64,000 nt of DNA from Candidula unifasciata (taxonomy: Eukaryota; Mollusca; Gastropoda; Stylommatophora; Geomitridae): the NCBI GenBank assembly GCA_905116865.2, contig CAJHNH020007935.1, positions 129,001 through 193,000 of the forward strand. The letters are read 5' to 3'. How positions within the stretch are numbered: position 1 is the first letter of the stretch; each line of letters begins with the position of its first letter. Under the pieces are notes generated by a model. The model searched no databases. It was not told the DNA's origin and saw only the letters and a list, made by a program, of their open reading frames with translations. The translations under genes and the position numbers were made by a program. Shown here in pieces: positions 1 through 29,264 of this stretch.

Positions 1-80
<80 letters not shown>
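1..80. repeat. (TA)n(TG)n microsatellite
   Basis: A short TA run passes directly into about 34 TG units. It carries no coding signal; the open frame of alternating Cys-Val across it is a by-product of the repeat. Confidence 0.97.
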
Positions 81-81
<1 letters not shown>

Positions 82-574
82 CATAGACACCAAAACCTGC
101 AGACTCAGAACCCTTGAGCGTCCTGAAAAAGCGTGTAGAACTGTAGAGTGCATGCGTTATCAAGACGTATTTGTTTCCTTGCTAGAAACACGCCCATCTT
201 CAGGCTATTTATATCTATAGTTGGCTGTGGTGAGAAATAACAATTCAGGGTTGGGGTCAGAGAGCGTCTGGGTTGATCAGAAAAATGTGGAATGTTCTTT
301 ACATAGGCGACGGCACCTAGAGGCTCAGGTTCTTTGAGCCACCACCGACTCCTCTCCCCTTTTCCAACACTTTTTAATTTAAGAGACCCCCATGTAACCA
401 TGATGTATAAAATGTTGTTGAGACCGCAGTGATTTCTTAATGACGGTGCCACGACAATTTTGTTTCCATGCTTTTAAAGAGTCAAGTATAGCCTACAGTG
501 ATACCAGTATTTGTATATACCGATCGTCACTGGGTGGGTTATGTGGTCAACATAACACCTTGCTTATCTCTGTT

Positions 575-868
575 TTATTCAACGGATCAACATCATGGCA
601 CACGGGTGCACTAACTCCGTTGCACAGGCGAGGATCCTGAAATACTTTGGGTAGATTTTTAGCTCCAATTTTTTTTTCGATTTCCAACTGCCAATGAATT
701 TTTACGTACGCAACAATACACACGGGCGTCCGGTCTTACTACCCAGAGACATGAACAAATTACTAGAAGTCCACGTGAAAAAAAATCCCAGCCTAATGGG
801 GGTTTGAACCCGAGACCTCAAGCACTGGAGGTGGATGCCATACCTCGGGACCACTCAGCTCTCTCAGC
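575..868 (-). repeat. SINE-D copy (tRNA-derived)
   Basis: The segment shares its whole body with copies at 8786 and 47505: a 'catcatggcacacgggt' end, a middle with 'gaggatcctgaaatacttt', and a tRNA-like head on the minus strand containing a B-box-like 'gggtttgaacccg' seen here in reverse sense. This copy lacks the part between the two ends that the 8786 copy keeps. Confidence 0.7.
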
Positions 869-869
869 A

Positions 870-1040
870 TAACACCAGCTGCCTATACTTTCAAGGACAT
901 TAGCTGGTATTTATTTTATACCGGGTCGATCAAGAAGCCAAAGTCAATTTTTGAAATATTAAAAAAATCTGACTCTATACAACTATGAACCCTAGACCTT
1001 AGGGTCGTCAGGCGAGAGACAAGCCACTATGCCACCACAT
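870..1040 (-). repeat. Diverged SINE-B/C-type body
   Basis: Degenerate matches to the body shared by SINE-B and SINE-C: 'cagctgcctatactttc', 'accgggtcgatcaagaagcc', then a tRNA-like end near 'accctagaccttagggtcg'. It is too diverged to assign a head type. Confidence 0.45.
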
Positions 1041-1300
1041 CTCACGTATATCCCTTAACCACCTACACACGTACAAACACACTGAGCATACAGTGGTAGC
1101 TCGGATCCCAAACTTTTCTAGTAACGAACAAATCGGCCCATGAACACAATTTCTGAACACATTTTGACTCGATCAGCGAACAATGTCTCAGCAGACAAAC
1201 TCACAAACAGATTTTTTTGTGTGTGTCAGGTTTTCGACTCCCGAACAGAATCACGTACTCAGGTTTGGGCGCAGTGAAACCATGACGAACAAATTCTGAA
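1041..1300. other. No recognised feature
   Basis: Moderately AT-rich sequence with no convincing open frame, splice-flanked exon or repeat match to the rest of the window. Confidence 0.5.
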
Positions 1301-1399
1301 TATGATCTATTTTTGTTTTATGGGGGTGGGGAGCTGGGTGAGGGTTGGAGGAAATAGACCCACTAGCAAGCATGTCGTAAAAGGCGACCAAGATGGGTT

Positions 1400-1545
1400 A
1401 ACGAAAATTGATTATGTTAGGCCTGAAGGCTTCAGGTACCGAAATTATGTTGTGTTAGGCCGAAGGCTTCAGATACCGACATTATGTTATATTAGGCCGA
1501 AGGCCTCAGATACCGAAAATTTGTTGTGTTAGACCTCAGATATCG
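1400..1545. repeat. Minisatellite, about 37-bp unit, 3-4 copies
   Basis: The unit contains 'gttaggccgaaggcttcag' followed by 'ataccgaaattatgttgt'. Copies differ by small substitutions. Upstream (1330-1400) there is a short stretch resembling repeat-G ('agcatgtcgtaaaaggcga'). Confidence 0.85.
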
Positions 1546-1599
1546 TAGCCTAGCTGTAAACCAGAACACAAACTACCAACTACCAGTTCAAGGGTTTGC

Positions 1600-2390
1600 T
1601 TGCAAACAGTATTTTTTCCAAATCCTGCCACACTAATTAATATACCATTCACTGGGAACTAAGATACTGCCTCGAACAAATAGGGAATAAATAACAACTA
1701 GACAATGAAACAAAGTACAAACTTAAATAGACAGGGATTATGAACAACTGGACAGACAAAGCTACGATCTATTTTGAATAGACAGGGGATTAGTAACAAC
1801 TGTCTCGGGTAATGATAGTCAACACATGATCTCAAACAGACAGTGTGTTCGTTGGTAACAGCAATCTAAAACAGAGCAGGTTAACTACTACGTTGACCAG
1901 ACAGTCGTGCGTTACGGATAAAAGCTCATCTTTGTGGCCTGAACACGGGATCTCAAAGTTGGTGGGCTCCAGATATGTAGTGTCAATCCTGGCTATCATC
2001 AACCTACCCCAATATCATGGATGAAAACATCTATATAAACTCATTATTGACACGAATAACGCCCTGTAGCCGAATATACTCTTAAATGAAAACTCTTGTT
2101 TAAGACGACTATCAAGTTAAAAAAAAAAAAAAACGGATGAGACTCAGTCCTAGGCCAAAAGATTTGCTAGCACCGTAGACGAGCAACATGTGTTCTAGAG
2201 GTACAGTCTTGTCTCAGTACATCCTTTGTCGACGCCTAACTTCAGCAGATTAGGCACACATGTATGTCAGACACAGGTCCCAAACATAACAGCAAAGTCT
2301 TAAATGACCGTTCGTCAAAAGTCTTACTAATTACGGACCCTTAGGAAAACCAGTGTGCTGGAGCCCCTACGACAAACAGTCACAGGATTG
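1600..2390. other. No recognised gene
   Basis: AT-rich sequence with loosely repeated phrases such as 'tagacaggg(g)attatgaacaact' at 1730-1800, a poly-A run near 2120, and no exon-like open frame with splice sites. Confidence 0.5.
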
Positions 2391-2569
2391 AAATGACAAT
2401 TGTCGATAATATTAAACATATACACAGATTAGCACAGGGCCAACTATGCTCGTCAGGCAAGTGCCCAGTGGGCTTATGCGTTCAGGCGGGCCTGGAAGCC
2501 GTGTCAGAAGCATGCTTTTTTCACACTGTCGTGCTAAGCATCCAAATGAAACAACGTTACAGGTGTTTA

Positions 2570-2815
2570 AAGTGCCGAAGAAGAATGTGCCTTTTTGTGT
2601 GGTCATCGAAATCCCAGACCTGCGGGCTGCTCTTTACTTATATCAGGAGGGCGTAGTCCGCGATGAGTGGGAAGCTCAACATACGGATGTGAGATTATGC
2701 AGTCATGAATAGGATGTAACAGTTCCTTGTGAGAGCCCAGGACCAGAGCGTCATGTGTGGGCTCTGCATTTACGAACGCCTCCTTGGATGGCGGAGAATT
2801 TCCATGATCTGTCCC
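2570..2815 (+). repeat. Unclassified interspersed repeat, copy 1
   Basis: The phrases 'gtgtggtcatcgaaatccca', 'gcgggctgctct', 'gagtgggaagc' and 'gcctccttggatggcgg' recur in the same order at 41075-41320. Repeat class is unknown. Open frames exist in both copies, but they do not keep one common frame, so coding is not claimed. Confidence 0.65.
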
Positions 2816-2960
2816 AGTATTCCCATGTGATCCTTATCCGCATGGTGGCACTTTGTGTCACCGGGTGTTTATCGCTTGTGTGATGTCCTGCTGTGGTACA
2901 ATTTTGCGTTATTTTAAAGCTCCACCCCACCTCGATCTCAATATAACCTAAAAGCCGAAC
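2815..2960 (-). repeat. Repeat-F copy
   Basis: Contains 'gtgtttatcgcttgtgtgat' followed by 'gtcctg' and 'ttttaaagctccacccc'. Other copies at 13300, 25595 and 54770 show the same two blocks, in either order. Its class (SINE or MITE) is not clear. Confidence 0.65.
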
Positions 2961-3224
2961 GAGTGATTCTCATTCTTTTGTATGCCAAAAGATGCAAATA
3001 CAGCTTTGCTGTAAACAAACAGAACGCAATTACGTCACTAGAAAGAACAAAAAGAAAAAGAAATCATGTCTGAAATTTCATTATTTTAACAATAGTATTT
3101 TAGTAATGCAGTACACTTAAAAGTAGGAGTGACTGTGCTAACGGCTAATTGAAAACTTACTTATGGAATTTAAATTTCTGCGTCTTGATTATTCGAATTC
3201 TAGGCACGGCAACTTTTTTTTTTT

Positions 3225-3460
3225 AGCCATGGCAAATTTTTTTCCCAGGCGGTGGCCGTCACATTTTTGCTCCATTTGTAGACTGGAAGGATATAGTTTC
3301 GTCGCCCAGCTTCTGAGTTGAGTGCATGGTGTGACACTGTGAGCTACGAGTGTTTTTCGTTGACACAGGAGCGGAGCAACAATGGGGTGACCCGTTTGCT
3401 ATGATGCTGAAACTAGGATTACCAGATTACCAGATTCGAATTCAAAAGACAAATGTAGTT
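3225..3460 (+). repeat. Interspersed repeat shared with 14530-15030
   Basis: Shared blocks include 'atttttgctccatttgtaga', 'tgtttttcgttg', 'cacaggagcggagcaa' and 'ctaccagattaccagatt'-like text. The copy at 14530 has an extra internal segment of about 250 bp. An open frame starts at 3350 in this copy and 14922 in the other, but the predicted peptides diverge, so coding is unlikely. Confidence 0.6.
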
Positions 3461-3500
3461 TTACCAGCGCACTATCGTTTTTTATTTCGGCTTTTGGGAA

Positions 3501-3528
3501 AAGGGGGAGGGGGGGGGGGGGGGGGGGG
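3501..3528. repeat. Poly-G run
   Basis: A nearly pure G run of about 28 bases. Similar G or C runs occur at 8585, 9482, 17275, 44488, 48279, 48986 and 55985; several sit within or beside SINEs. Confidence 0.95.
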
Positions 3529-3556
3529 TTAAAATCCTCAATCAATATCATCATCA

Positions 3557-4330
3557 TCAAGTGCCTTGCCGACTGGCGTTGGCGATCATGCCACTCCATA
3601 ATCCACGATCTCTTGCATCATGTATCAGTTCGTGTGCCGACACACCTCCGTGCCATGCAACAAGACTGTAAAGAATCTTCTCTCGTTGTCTTCCTCTATC
3701 CCTCCTTCCACAGATCTTTCCAGTGGTCACAACATGTTCTATTTTCCCTCTTCTCATAGAGGTTGCGTATCCTTTACAGGACGTTGCAGAACCAACCCTA
3801 ACAGCCCCTGGCTGTTGTGAAGTTTTTCTAGGCAATTTACATCCAGTAGTTTGCCATTGCTTTCTGTACGGTCGGCTTTCTTGATACCACTGTCGAAACC
3901 AACGCAAGGCGCATTGCCCGCAGCTGGGATCGAGCCTGGCATCCCGGCATTACGAAGCGAAGCGTTCGCATCGACTTAGCCACAGAGCCGACCTCTTCTC
4001 ATAACATGGCCGAAAAATTATGACTGTCAGCTTCTGATGTCTGTGATAAGTTGTCTTCGGGCTGCCGCCTCTTTCAAAACCGTTTGGTTACTCTTTTTGG
4101 CTGTCCAATGTATTCTGAGCATTCTTCTGTAAAACCACATCTCTGAGGCCTCAAGAAATTGTTTGGCCTGCCAACCGATTGTCCAGGATTCACAGCCATA
4201 TATTAAAACTGGATGTATATAGCAAGCAAGAATTATTTTTCTAACTCTCAATGACAAGGATATATTGCACAAGATGTTCTTCCTTTTATAAAATGCAGTT
4301 TTTGCCTGCACTATCCTGTTTCTTATCTCA
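3557..4330 (-). mobile_element. LINE 3' fragment (RT C-terminal part), split by a SINE
   Basis: Minus-strand translation of 4027-4311 shows the typical end of a non-LTR reverse transcriptase: 'YGCESWTI', 'MWFYRRMLRI' and 'LKEAAARRQL'. The continuation after the SINE-A insertion, at 3557-3752, reads 'MRRGKIEHVVTTGKI', 'RGRQREKILYSL' and 'ARDRGLW', which is the tail of the same element type. The frame is interrupted and the rest of the element is absent, so this is a dead 3' fragment, probably RTE-like. The same tail family recurs at 15905, 29265, 50320, 61925 and 63585. Confidence 0.85.
3752..3992 (-). mobile_element. SINE-A copy inserted in LINE
   Basis: Read on the minus strand, the head starts near 3990 with a tRNA-like A-box region ('tggctaagtcgatgcgaac') and a B-box-like 'gatcccagctg'. 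The tail holds 'gcaaactactggatgtaaat' and a conserved 'ggggctgttagggttggtt'. A second copy, in plus orientation, is at 27676. It splits the LINE tail, so it is younger than the LINE. Confidence 0.85.
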
Positions 4331-4399
4331 GTTATGCATCTTGCATCTGATGTTATCTATGTGCCCAGATACTTAGGAATTCCAATACATGTTAAAAAC

Positions 4400-5340
4400 T
4401 CCTTGAACGCTTATGAATATTATGGGGATAATAACAGATGCTATAGCAGAGCTGATACATTTCAATGGGTTCTTCTGTAGGATATACCAGGTTAGTCAGA
4501 AATTCAAATCAGCATTCACTGCTCCCAATAATTCACGAATACGAGAGACTAAACGCTGTGAGGCTTTCAGTTTCATGGAAAATGTGTACCAGATGGAGCA
4601 GCGAGACAGGAAAATCACACTGAAACCACCTGTCGTTGTTACATCAATCAAAACAGAATCGGATTTGCTAGGCTAAAAACACTTAGAGACATAGGATGAA
4701 ACTGGAGCACTTATGCTCACGTGCAAGTGCGATGAAGAAGATATTTAAATAAACAATGAACAATACTTAGTGAAAGCTAAAATGCTATATAGTTCAAAGG
4801 ACGAAGCAAGCCTACGTAATCAATGGCGATTTGCAAAATAAACCATAACACAGATTTAAAAAACAGAAAATATAGAATTGGTTGTGGGGCAGACAGATGG
4901 GTACAAGTGTTTATTATTTTAGAAAAGAAAAAAAAAAATTAGGAATGACATCTTTCTCAAAGCGGAGGAAATAATGTCATGTTTACCTGATACATCCATC
5001 CGAGTGAAACGTGTTTTTTTTTTTTTCCCCTTCTTCTTCCGTAACGAACAATGTGTGGGCAAATAAAAAATATTGCTTGGGGTTCTCAACAATGAAGTTT
5101 ACCCTACCGGCACGTATGAACTTTGAAGACAGTTGTGGGGACTCTCATCAACGTTCTAAAAACGTTAGATCTTCTGATAAATACTTCTAGCATTCGGGAC
5201 ACTCCTCAATTTCAACATGAGGGATGGTTCAGTGGAGGGCAGAAACACTGTGTAAGACATCTAAGATTTTAATTTTTATTGATCGTTATAACTTTTACAA
5301 TCTATAGGCCTATATGTTTTCTTAATTAGCAATTGTAAAG
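4400..5340. other. No recognised feature
   Basis: An 87-codon plus-strand frame at 4413-4676 has no recognisable motif and no splice support. The remainder is AT-rich with poly-A and poly-T runs. Confidence 0.5.
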
Positions 5341-5347
5341 TATCAAT

Positions 5348-5350
5348 ATC

Positions 5351-5388
<38 letters not shown>

Positions 5389-5421
5389 CATTAATAATAA
5401 TAATAATAATAACAACATTAA

Positions 5422-5463
<42 letters not shown>
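5348..5463. repeat. (TAA)n microsatellite
   Basis: Trinucleotide TAA units with a few ACA interruptions; a second short run lies at 5610-5650 on the far side of a SINE fragment. Confidence 0.97.
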
Positions 5464-5606
5464 AAGTGAAGGTCTCTTTTCCACGCTTTTAGGCGTATAT
5501 GGCATATATTTTTATAGATCAATCGGCACAAGATGAGTGATGCAGTCAGCATTATGCCGCCGCCTTTACTTCCTGGAAATGCACCCGGTACCCACTCAAG
5601 GTCATT
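5463..5606 (-). repeat. SINE-C partial copy between two TAA tracts
   Basis: Contains the shared body words 'cacgcttttaggcgtata', 'cagcattatgccgccg' and 'gcacccggtacccactcaag' but stops before the tRNA-like head. It is flanked on both sides by TAA runs. Confidence 0.75.
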
Positions 5607-5804
5607 TTTGAACAATAATAATAATAATAATAAAGTAGTAGTAATAATAATACATTCTAGAATACACATTGTTGGGTGTAGGAGTAGGGTCAAATTGATT
5701 TGACTTGGGATATTCCGTTTTCAGACCAATATATTACAGAGAACATAATTAGTAACAACAGTCTCGAATGAAGAAAGTTAAAATGCAATCACGACCAGAT
5801 AGAG

Positions 5805-5987
5805 CAATCGTTCTCTACCTTCCTAATACCGTGACCCTGTTGTGGTGACCCCCCAGCCATCAAACTATTTTCGTTGTTATTTCACAACTTCAGTGAATAT
5901 GTCTTTTTCGATGGTCTTGAGCGACCATTGTGTGATAGGCTCGTTAGAGCCCCAAAAGGGTCGTGACCCATAGGGTGAGAACCGCTG
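5805..5987. mobile_element. SPIN-like hAT MITE, diverged copy
   Basis: The left end 'ttctctaccttcctaatacc' and the right end 'gggtgagaaccgctg' correspond to the ends of the better copy at 28515-28706, in opposite orientation. Inside are 'tgttgtggtgacccccc', 'ttcgttgttatttcacaac' and 'tcgatggtcttgagcgacc'. No clear 8-bp target duplication remains. It is a non-autonomous, ancient copy. Confidence 0.8.
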
Positions 5988-6529
5988 AACATACTATCTC
6001 GATGAGATGGAGTATTAGAAACAACTGTTTCAAACAAAACATAGATAAGCCAGTCAAAGAATGTACAGTGTAACCTCGCTTAACAAGCATCATTCGTTCC
6101 AGAATCATACTCGTTAAGCGAAACAATTTTTCTTATATAAATTAATGTAAAATATGATAATGCGTTCTATGTCCCAAAAAAAAATTTACTCACAAAATGC
6201 TATGTAAAACATTTATTCAAATAAAATTATATACATGTTTTAAAGGAGAGTGAATCATCTTCATCTTTTCTTTAAACGCGGAACGAATCCACGCGGAATT
6301 CGAAATCAGTTTGCAGAAACAAAAAGTCGAAATAATTATGATACATAGCTAATTATTTTGTTTACTAGAAAGATGTCCAGAGACATTTGTTTTTGCCGAC
6401 GCTTCAAAATTTGACGAAAATGTGACACAGCATTTTCATTAAATAAATTTGCAACGCGCTTAGCGTTAGGGCGGAAACATGGAGAACAGCTGATTTGAAT
6501 TTGATTTGATTTAATTCAAATCTCCACCT

Positions 6530-7035
6530 CCATTCTTAAGCTAGATGTTTATCATATGCTAGGCTCTCCTGCACCAAATGTCGACCATTAACTTTTGCTA
6601 AGAAGCCCCAAACACTTCTTTTGCCTCTTGACACTGAACCGTCTGTGTAAATGATCAACCTCTGTACGAGCATTATCTTGAATTAATTGCTGAATTTCCA
6701 CCTCTGTGGCACCTGCTGGCCAATCTCTGTATTCCCGGCTCAGCATGATTATGACTCTACACAAAGTCTGACTGTTCAGGTGGCACTTTGACCCACTCTT
6801 TTCCTCGCCTAATGTTCTAAAGGACGCAAACCTGTCTGATTGCGTCTTCTGCCTGAGCCACCCATGACCTCCTTCTTATCAGCCACTTACCCTTAATTGT
6901 ACCCAGATCTTCATGCAGAGGGTGGTCTATGTCTGCAGCTACCCTGAGATATGACTTCGCCTGCAGCACCTTGTGCCTACCTGCAACCGTCGGCAAACCA
7001 AGGATGTATCGCATACACACCACTGGCGTGTCTCT
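6530..7035 (-). mobile_element. LINE fragment with RNase H-like region, inside Tigger
   Basis: Minus-strand frames read 'PVVCMRYILGLPTVAGRHKV', 'LHEDLGTIKGKWLIRRRSWV' and 'AEDAIRQVC', then in other frames 'FSVKRQKKCLGLL'. This looks like the end of a reverse transcriptase followed by an RNase H domain, as in I/Nimb-type LINEs. It has several frameshifts. The family call rests on the general look, not on an alignment. Confidence 0.55.
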
Positions 7036-7049
7036 GGTGAGAACAACCA

Positions 7050-7390
7050 AGGCAATTATTAATAAAGTACAGACATTCATTAACTGGTGCCTGCGCAGAA
7101 TAGAGGGAATTAAATGGTAGGATAGAATTACTAATGTACAGCTTTGGGAGAGAACTAAACAGGCTCCAACGGACCAAGAGGTGAGGAAAAGACGCTGGTG
7201 TTGGATAGTACATACACTGAGAAAACAGGAAAACAGTATAACTAGAATGTCTTTGCGTTGGAACCCACAGGAGGATACGAATAAAGGAAGGCCAAAAAAC
7301 ACACGGAGAAGAGAGCTGGAGAATGAAGTTAGAAAGATGGGGAGGACATGGGGAGAGCACCATGTAATAGTGAAGGATAGAACGACTTAG
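7050..7390 (+). mobile_element. LINE 3' fragment inside Tigger
   Basis: Plus-strand frames read 'NKVQTFINWCLRRIEGIKW', 'KRRWCWIVHTLRK', 'RMSLRWNPQEDTNKGRPKNT' and 'RRRELENEVRKMGRTW', the usual tail of a non-LTR element ('W..H.LR..  ..W.PQG.R.RGRPK.TWRR'). A second fragment of the same family is at 46250-46620. Confidence 0.75.
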
Positions 7391-8090
7391 CGTGATTTGG
7401 TTGAGGGCCTATGCTCCATTGGGGGATAGAAAGGCAGAAAGCCACTACCATTAGGGTGATGCTTCTCAATGTAAGATGCAACAGTTTGCCATGCTTTCAG
7501 CATTGCTCTTATTTCGCCAGAAGATGGTTGCTTTTCTGTTACCTCCTCCTCCTCCTCTGAAAAACTTTCCTCCAAAACTTCTTGCTGTGAAACACAATGC
7601 AACTCCATAAGCTCTTGGGTGGTCAGCTCTTGGCTGTGCTCTTCCACAAGCTCTTCGATATCACTGTTATCCACCTACAATCCCATGATAGTCGCCAAAG
7701 ACACAATCTCGTTGACTACAGGTTCCACAGGTACTGCCTCGAACCCCTTAAAGTCACAAATCGACAACGCTCTCCGGCCAAAGCTACTTCCAAGCAGAAG
7801 TTAGGGTTCTCTTGGTAACCCCTTCCCCCGCCCTGTCAGTCATCTTGAGGCAGTCAACGATGTGGAAGTGATTTTTCCAAAACTTTTTGAGAGTGAGGTT
7901 GGTCACTTTAGTCACCTGAAAACAATGCTCGAAGAATGCTTTAATGTAGGGCTTCTTAAAGTTAGAAATAACTTGCTGGTCCATGGGCTGGAGTAACGGA
8001 GTGGTGTTGGGAGGCAGAAACTGGATCTTGATAAACTTAAAATCTTCAGGGAGGTCATCTTGTAGGCCTGGGGGATTCATGTACACATAT
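7387..8090 (-). pseudogene. Tigger transposase, C-terminal remnant
   Basis: Two minus-strand frames, 7784-8086 and 7387-7674, lie end to end in different frames. The first gives a DDE-superfamily segment around 'TTPLLQPMDQQVI', 'FFEHCFQVT' and 'KKFWKNHFHIVDCLK', followed by 'TLTSAWK'. The second is acidic with 'SGEIRAMLKAWQTVASYIEK', as in the C-terminal tail of TIGD-type proteins. The frame break and missing N-terminus show that it is inactive. It is transposon-borne, not a host gene. Confidence 0.88.
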
Positions 8091-8369
8091 CAGAATATAA
8101 CACAAGTTTGAGAAAATGTGTGATCACAAGCCACACTACGATGCTACTGAAACGAGTGCTAAACACAGACTGATGTAACATGCGCACAATTCGGGACTTC
8201 CCCTTTCCTCGCCACTTGTTATGCGAAACGTCGCTAGTTAATTAGGCTAGTCATTTTTTTTAAAAACAATTTGTTTTGCTCGTTATGCAAATTACTCGTT
8301 ATGAGAGGTGCTCGTTAAGCGAGGTTCTACTGTACTTTGGTTTGACAAACATCAGCTAAGCATCTGTGA

Positions 8370-27381
<19,012 letters not shown>

Positions 27382-27675
27382 CTAATATTGGGAAAACCCA
27401 AAGTTGAGCGTGTAATAGCTTGTGTTTCCGAAAAGATAAAAATAGTCGCATGACAGAAACCGTGACCCACGGGAGAGTTATAATTAGGCGCTTGACACAA
27501 ACTGACGTCGGAATGCGATCGTCATTTTGTAAACAGGAAAACTAGTGGTTCTTTATCGAGAATTGGTAGGGAAATCCCCAGTAGTTCCATAGTATGGAAA
27601 GGGGATTGGGGGCGGGGAGGGGGTAGTGTTAGGCTTAGTAGAAGTGGATTTTCATTTAACGTTAGCCCGAACCCA

Positions 27676-27842
27676 TCTAGTCGGCTCTGTGGCTAAGTCG
27701 ATGCGAACGCTTCGTAATGCCAGGATGCCAGGTTCGATCCCAGCTGTGGGCCATGCGCCTTGCGTTGGTTTCAAAAGTACTATCAATAAAGCAATGGCAA
27801 ACTACTGGACGTAAATTTGCCTAGAAGAACCAACCCCAACAG
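27676..27842 (+). mobile_element. SINE-A copy
   Basis: The tRNA-like head is well kept: 'tggctaagtcgatgcgaac', then B-box-like 'ggttcgatcccagctg'. The tail is 'ggcaaactactggacgtaaa' and 'accaaccccaacagcccctg'. It leads into an inverted copy of its own tail. Confidence 0.88.
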
Positions 27843-27906
27843 CCCCTGTTGTATGGTTTGGTTATGGTTGTATGGAAAAACCATACAACAGGGGCTGCTG
27901 GGGTTG
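27824..27906. repeat. Perfect-arm palindrome of SINE-A tail
   Basis: About 36 bases including 'caacagcccctgttgtatgg' are followed, after a loop of about 15 bases, by their reverse complement ('ccatacaacaggggctg' and 'ctggggttggtt'). The right arm continues as an inverted SINE-A tail to about 27945. Confidence 0.92.
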
Positions 27907-28194
27907 GTTCTGCAATTATACTGTAACGGATATGCAACTAACCTAACCTAACCCCTCTTTACTATAGAACTGAGGATTTTGCTACCAAATCTCGAAGCCG
28001 GCGTGATGTGGTGAAAATACAGAAAAGAACCACATTATTATCTTTATTTACCATTTAGTATAATATTCATGCTATGCTCTTAAACTAGGATTTTGATAGG
28101 TCCTATTTTTGTCTAGAAAACTTACATGGCAGGAGGAGGGGGATCCCAACCCCAAAGTGTTTTCTGTGCTGGTACGCCTGATGCCTGCTTGTGA

Positions 28195-28500
28195 CGTGTT
28201 AGACCCGTCACATATTCTAGTAAGTTCCCCGTGTGGGTTCCGGGGCCCTATTATAGGGAAAACAAGAACAGACCCCCTGCCTACCCAAAAGCATGTCGTA
28301 AGAGTCGACTAATTGGGAGCTTCCTTTGAAGTCGGAGTGCATCTGCCCAAGAGGCAAGGAACCAACAGTCTGCATACAAATTGGTCAAATCTGTCAAACG
28401 GATGCACACGCAACACTCAGGTTCTGGAATAGGAAGAAGTGGACAAACAACCAGAACTTTCCGCCGGAGTTTACACCCGGTGAACGCGAAGAAGAAATAG
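28195..28500 (+). repeat. Repeat-G, longest copy
   Basis: Contains 'ccccgtgtgggttccggggc', 'aagcatgtcgtaagagtcga', 'aagtcggagtgcatctgccc', 'acaaccagaactttccgccg'. At least eight other copies lie in the window. It has no clear tRNA head in view; class uncertain. Frames through it are not conserved. Confidence 0.8.
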
Positions 28501-28514
28501 ATATTCTAGTAAGT

Positions 28515-28706
28515 CAACAGTTCTCATCCTGTGGGTAGCGACCCTTTTGAGGGTAGAACAACCCTTTCACATGGGTCGCCTAAGACTATAGGAAAACACA
28601 GTCACTGAAGTTATGAAGTAGCAACGAAAATAATTTTATTGTTGGGGGTCGCCACAACACGAACCGTTTTAAAGGGTCGCGGCATTAGGAAGGTTGAGAA
28701 CCACTG
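28515..28706 (+). mobile_element. SPIN-like hAT MITE with 8-bp target duplication
   Basis: The right end 'aggttgagaaccactg' and left end 'caacagttctcatcctgtgg' are hAT-type ends. Inside are 'gggtcgcctaagactatagg', 'gttatgaagtagcaacgaaa' and 'aaagggtcgcggcattagga'. From memory these words closely resemble the SPIN non-autonomous consensus known from several vertebrates, a triatomine bug and a snail. Flanks are 'tagtaagt' and 'taataagt', a 7/8 match for the 8-bp duplication. The element is 192 bp and non-coding. Confidence 0.88.
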
Positions 28707-28929
28707 TAATAAGTGAACTAAAAGACCACATTCCCGCACATGGGATATAGTTGCTGCCAGATTTTTGTTTTACTGACCAAATCAGTCTTCATGGTCAACA
28801 TCCTGTCTTTACTCCTCACTGGGATTGCTAGGTTTTGTTTAAAACAAATCCTGGAGTGATGACTCCTTTATTTATAACGTTATTTTTCACTTCTTCTTTA
28901 CGTCCTCTTTTACTGCTTCAGATGTTGAC

Positions 28930-29260
28930 GGAGATATATGGTTTTGGTTCGTGCTCTTCTGGCTGCTTCGACCATAGACACATCGTGGTGCTGTAGAGTT
29001 TCTCTGTTATCTTTCGATCATGTTCTTGGTCTACCTCTTGCTCTACGTCCCTCTCCTCTTTTGGTGTATGACTTGAATGGTATAGCATCATAAGGCATTC
29101 TCTCTAAGTGGTCAAACCATTCGATTTGCTGTTTTTCAATGTAATGTAAAATTTGGTTCTGTGCCGACTCTATCTCGTATGACCTCATTCCTGATTTTAT
29201 CTCTTCTGGTCACTGCTACAATCTTTCTCAGACACCTCATTTCCATGGTTTATAATTTTC
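28930..29260 (-). mobile_element. LINE tail remnant
   Basis: The minus strand reads 'GMRSYEIESAQNQILHYIEK', 'QQIEWFDHLERMPYDAIPFK' and 'SYTPKEERDVEQEVDQEHDR'. This is the post-RT tail 'W..Q....WFGHL.RMP' of an RTE-like LINE. It is decayed. Confidence 0.8.
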
Positions 29261-29264
29261 TTTT

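Larger units (their letters stand above)
6066..8332 (-). mobile_element. Tigger (pogo-type Tc1/mariner) DNA transposon
   Basis: The left end begins 'cagtgtaacctcgcttaac' and the right end, reversed, begins 'cagtagaacctcgcttaac', so the element has matching terminal inverted repeats. It is flanked by TA on both sides (6064-6065 and 8333-8334), the expected target duplication. On the minus strand, 7784-8090 encodes the end of a DDE transposase, with 'FLPPNTTPLLQPMDQQVISN' as the signature, and 7387-7680 encodes a further C-terminal acidic part. The N-terminal DNA-binding part and the first catalytic Asp are absent, and LINE pieces sit in 6530-7390, so it is not autonomous. It lies immediately 3' of the TNF-like gene's stop codon. 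Confidence 0.93.

Noticed and set aside
6817..7302. 161-codon minus-strand frame
   Set aside because: Its second half is a LINE fragment and its first half is antisense to another LINE tail.
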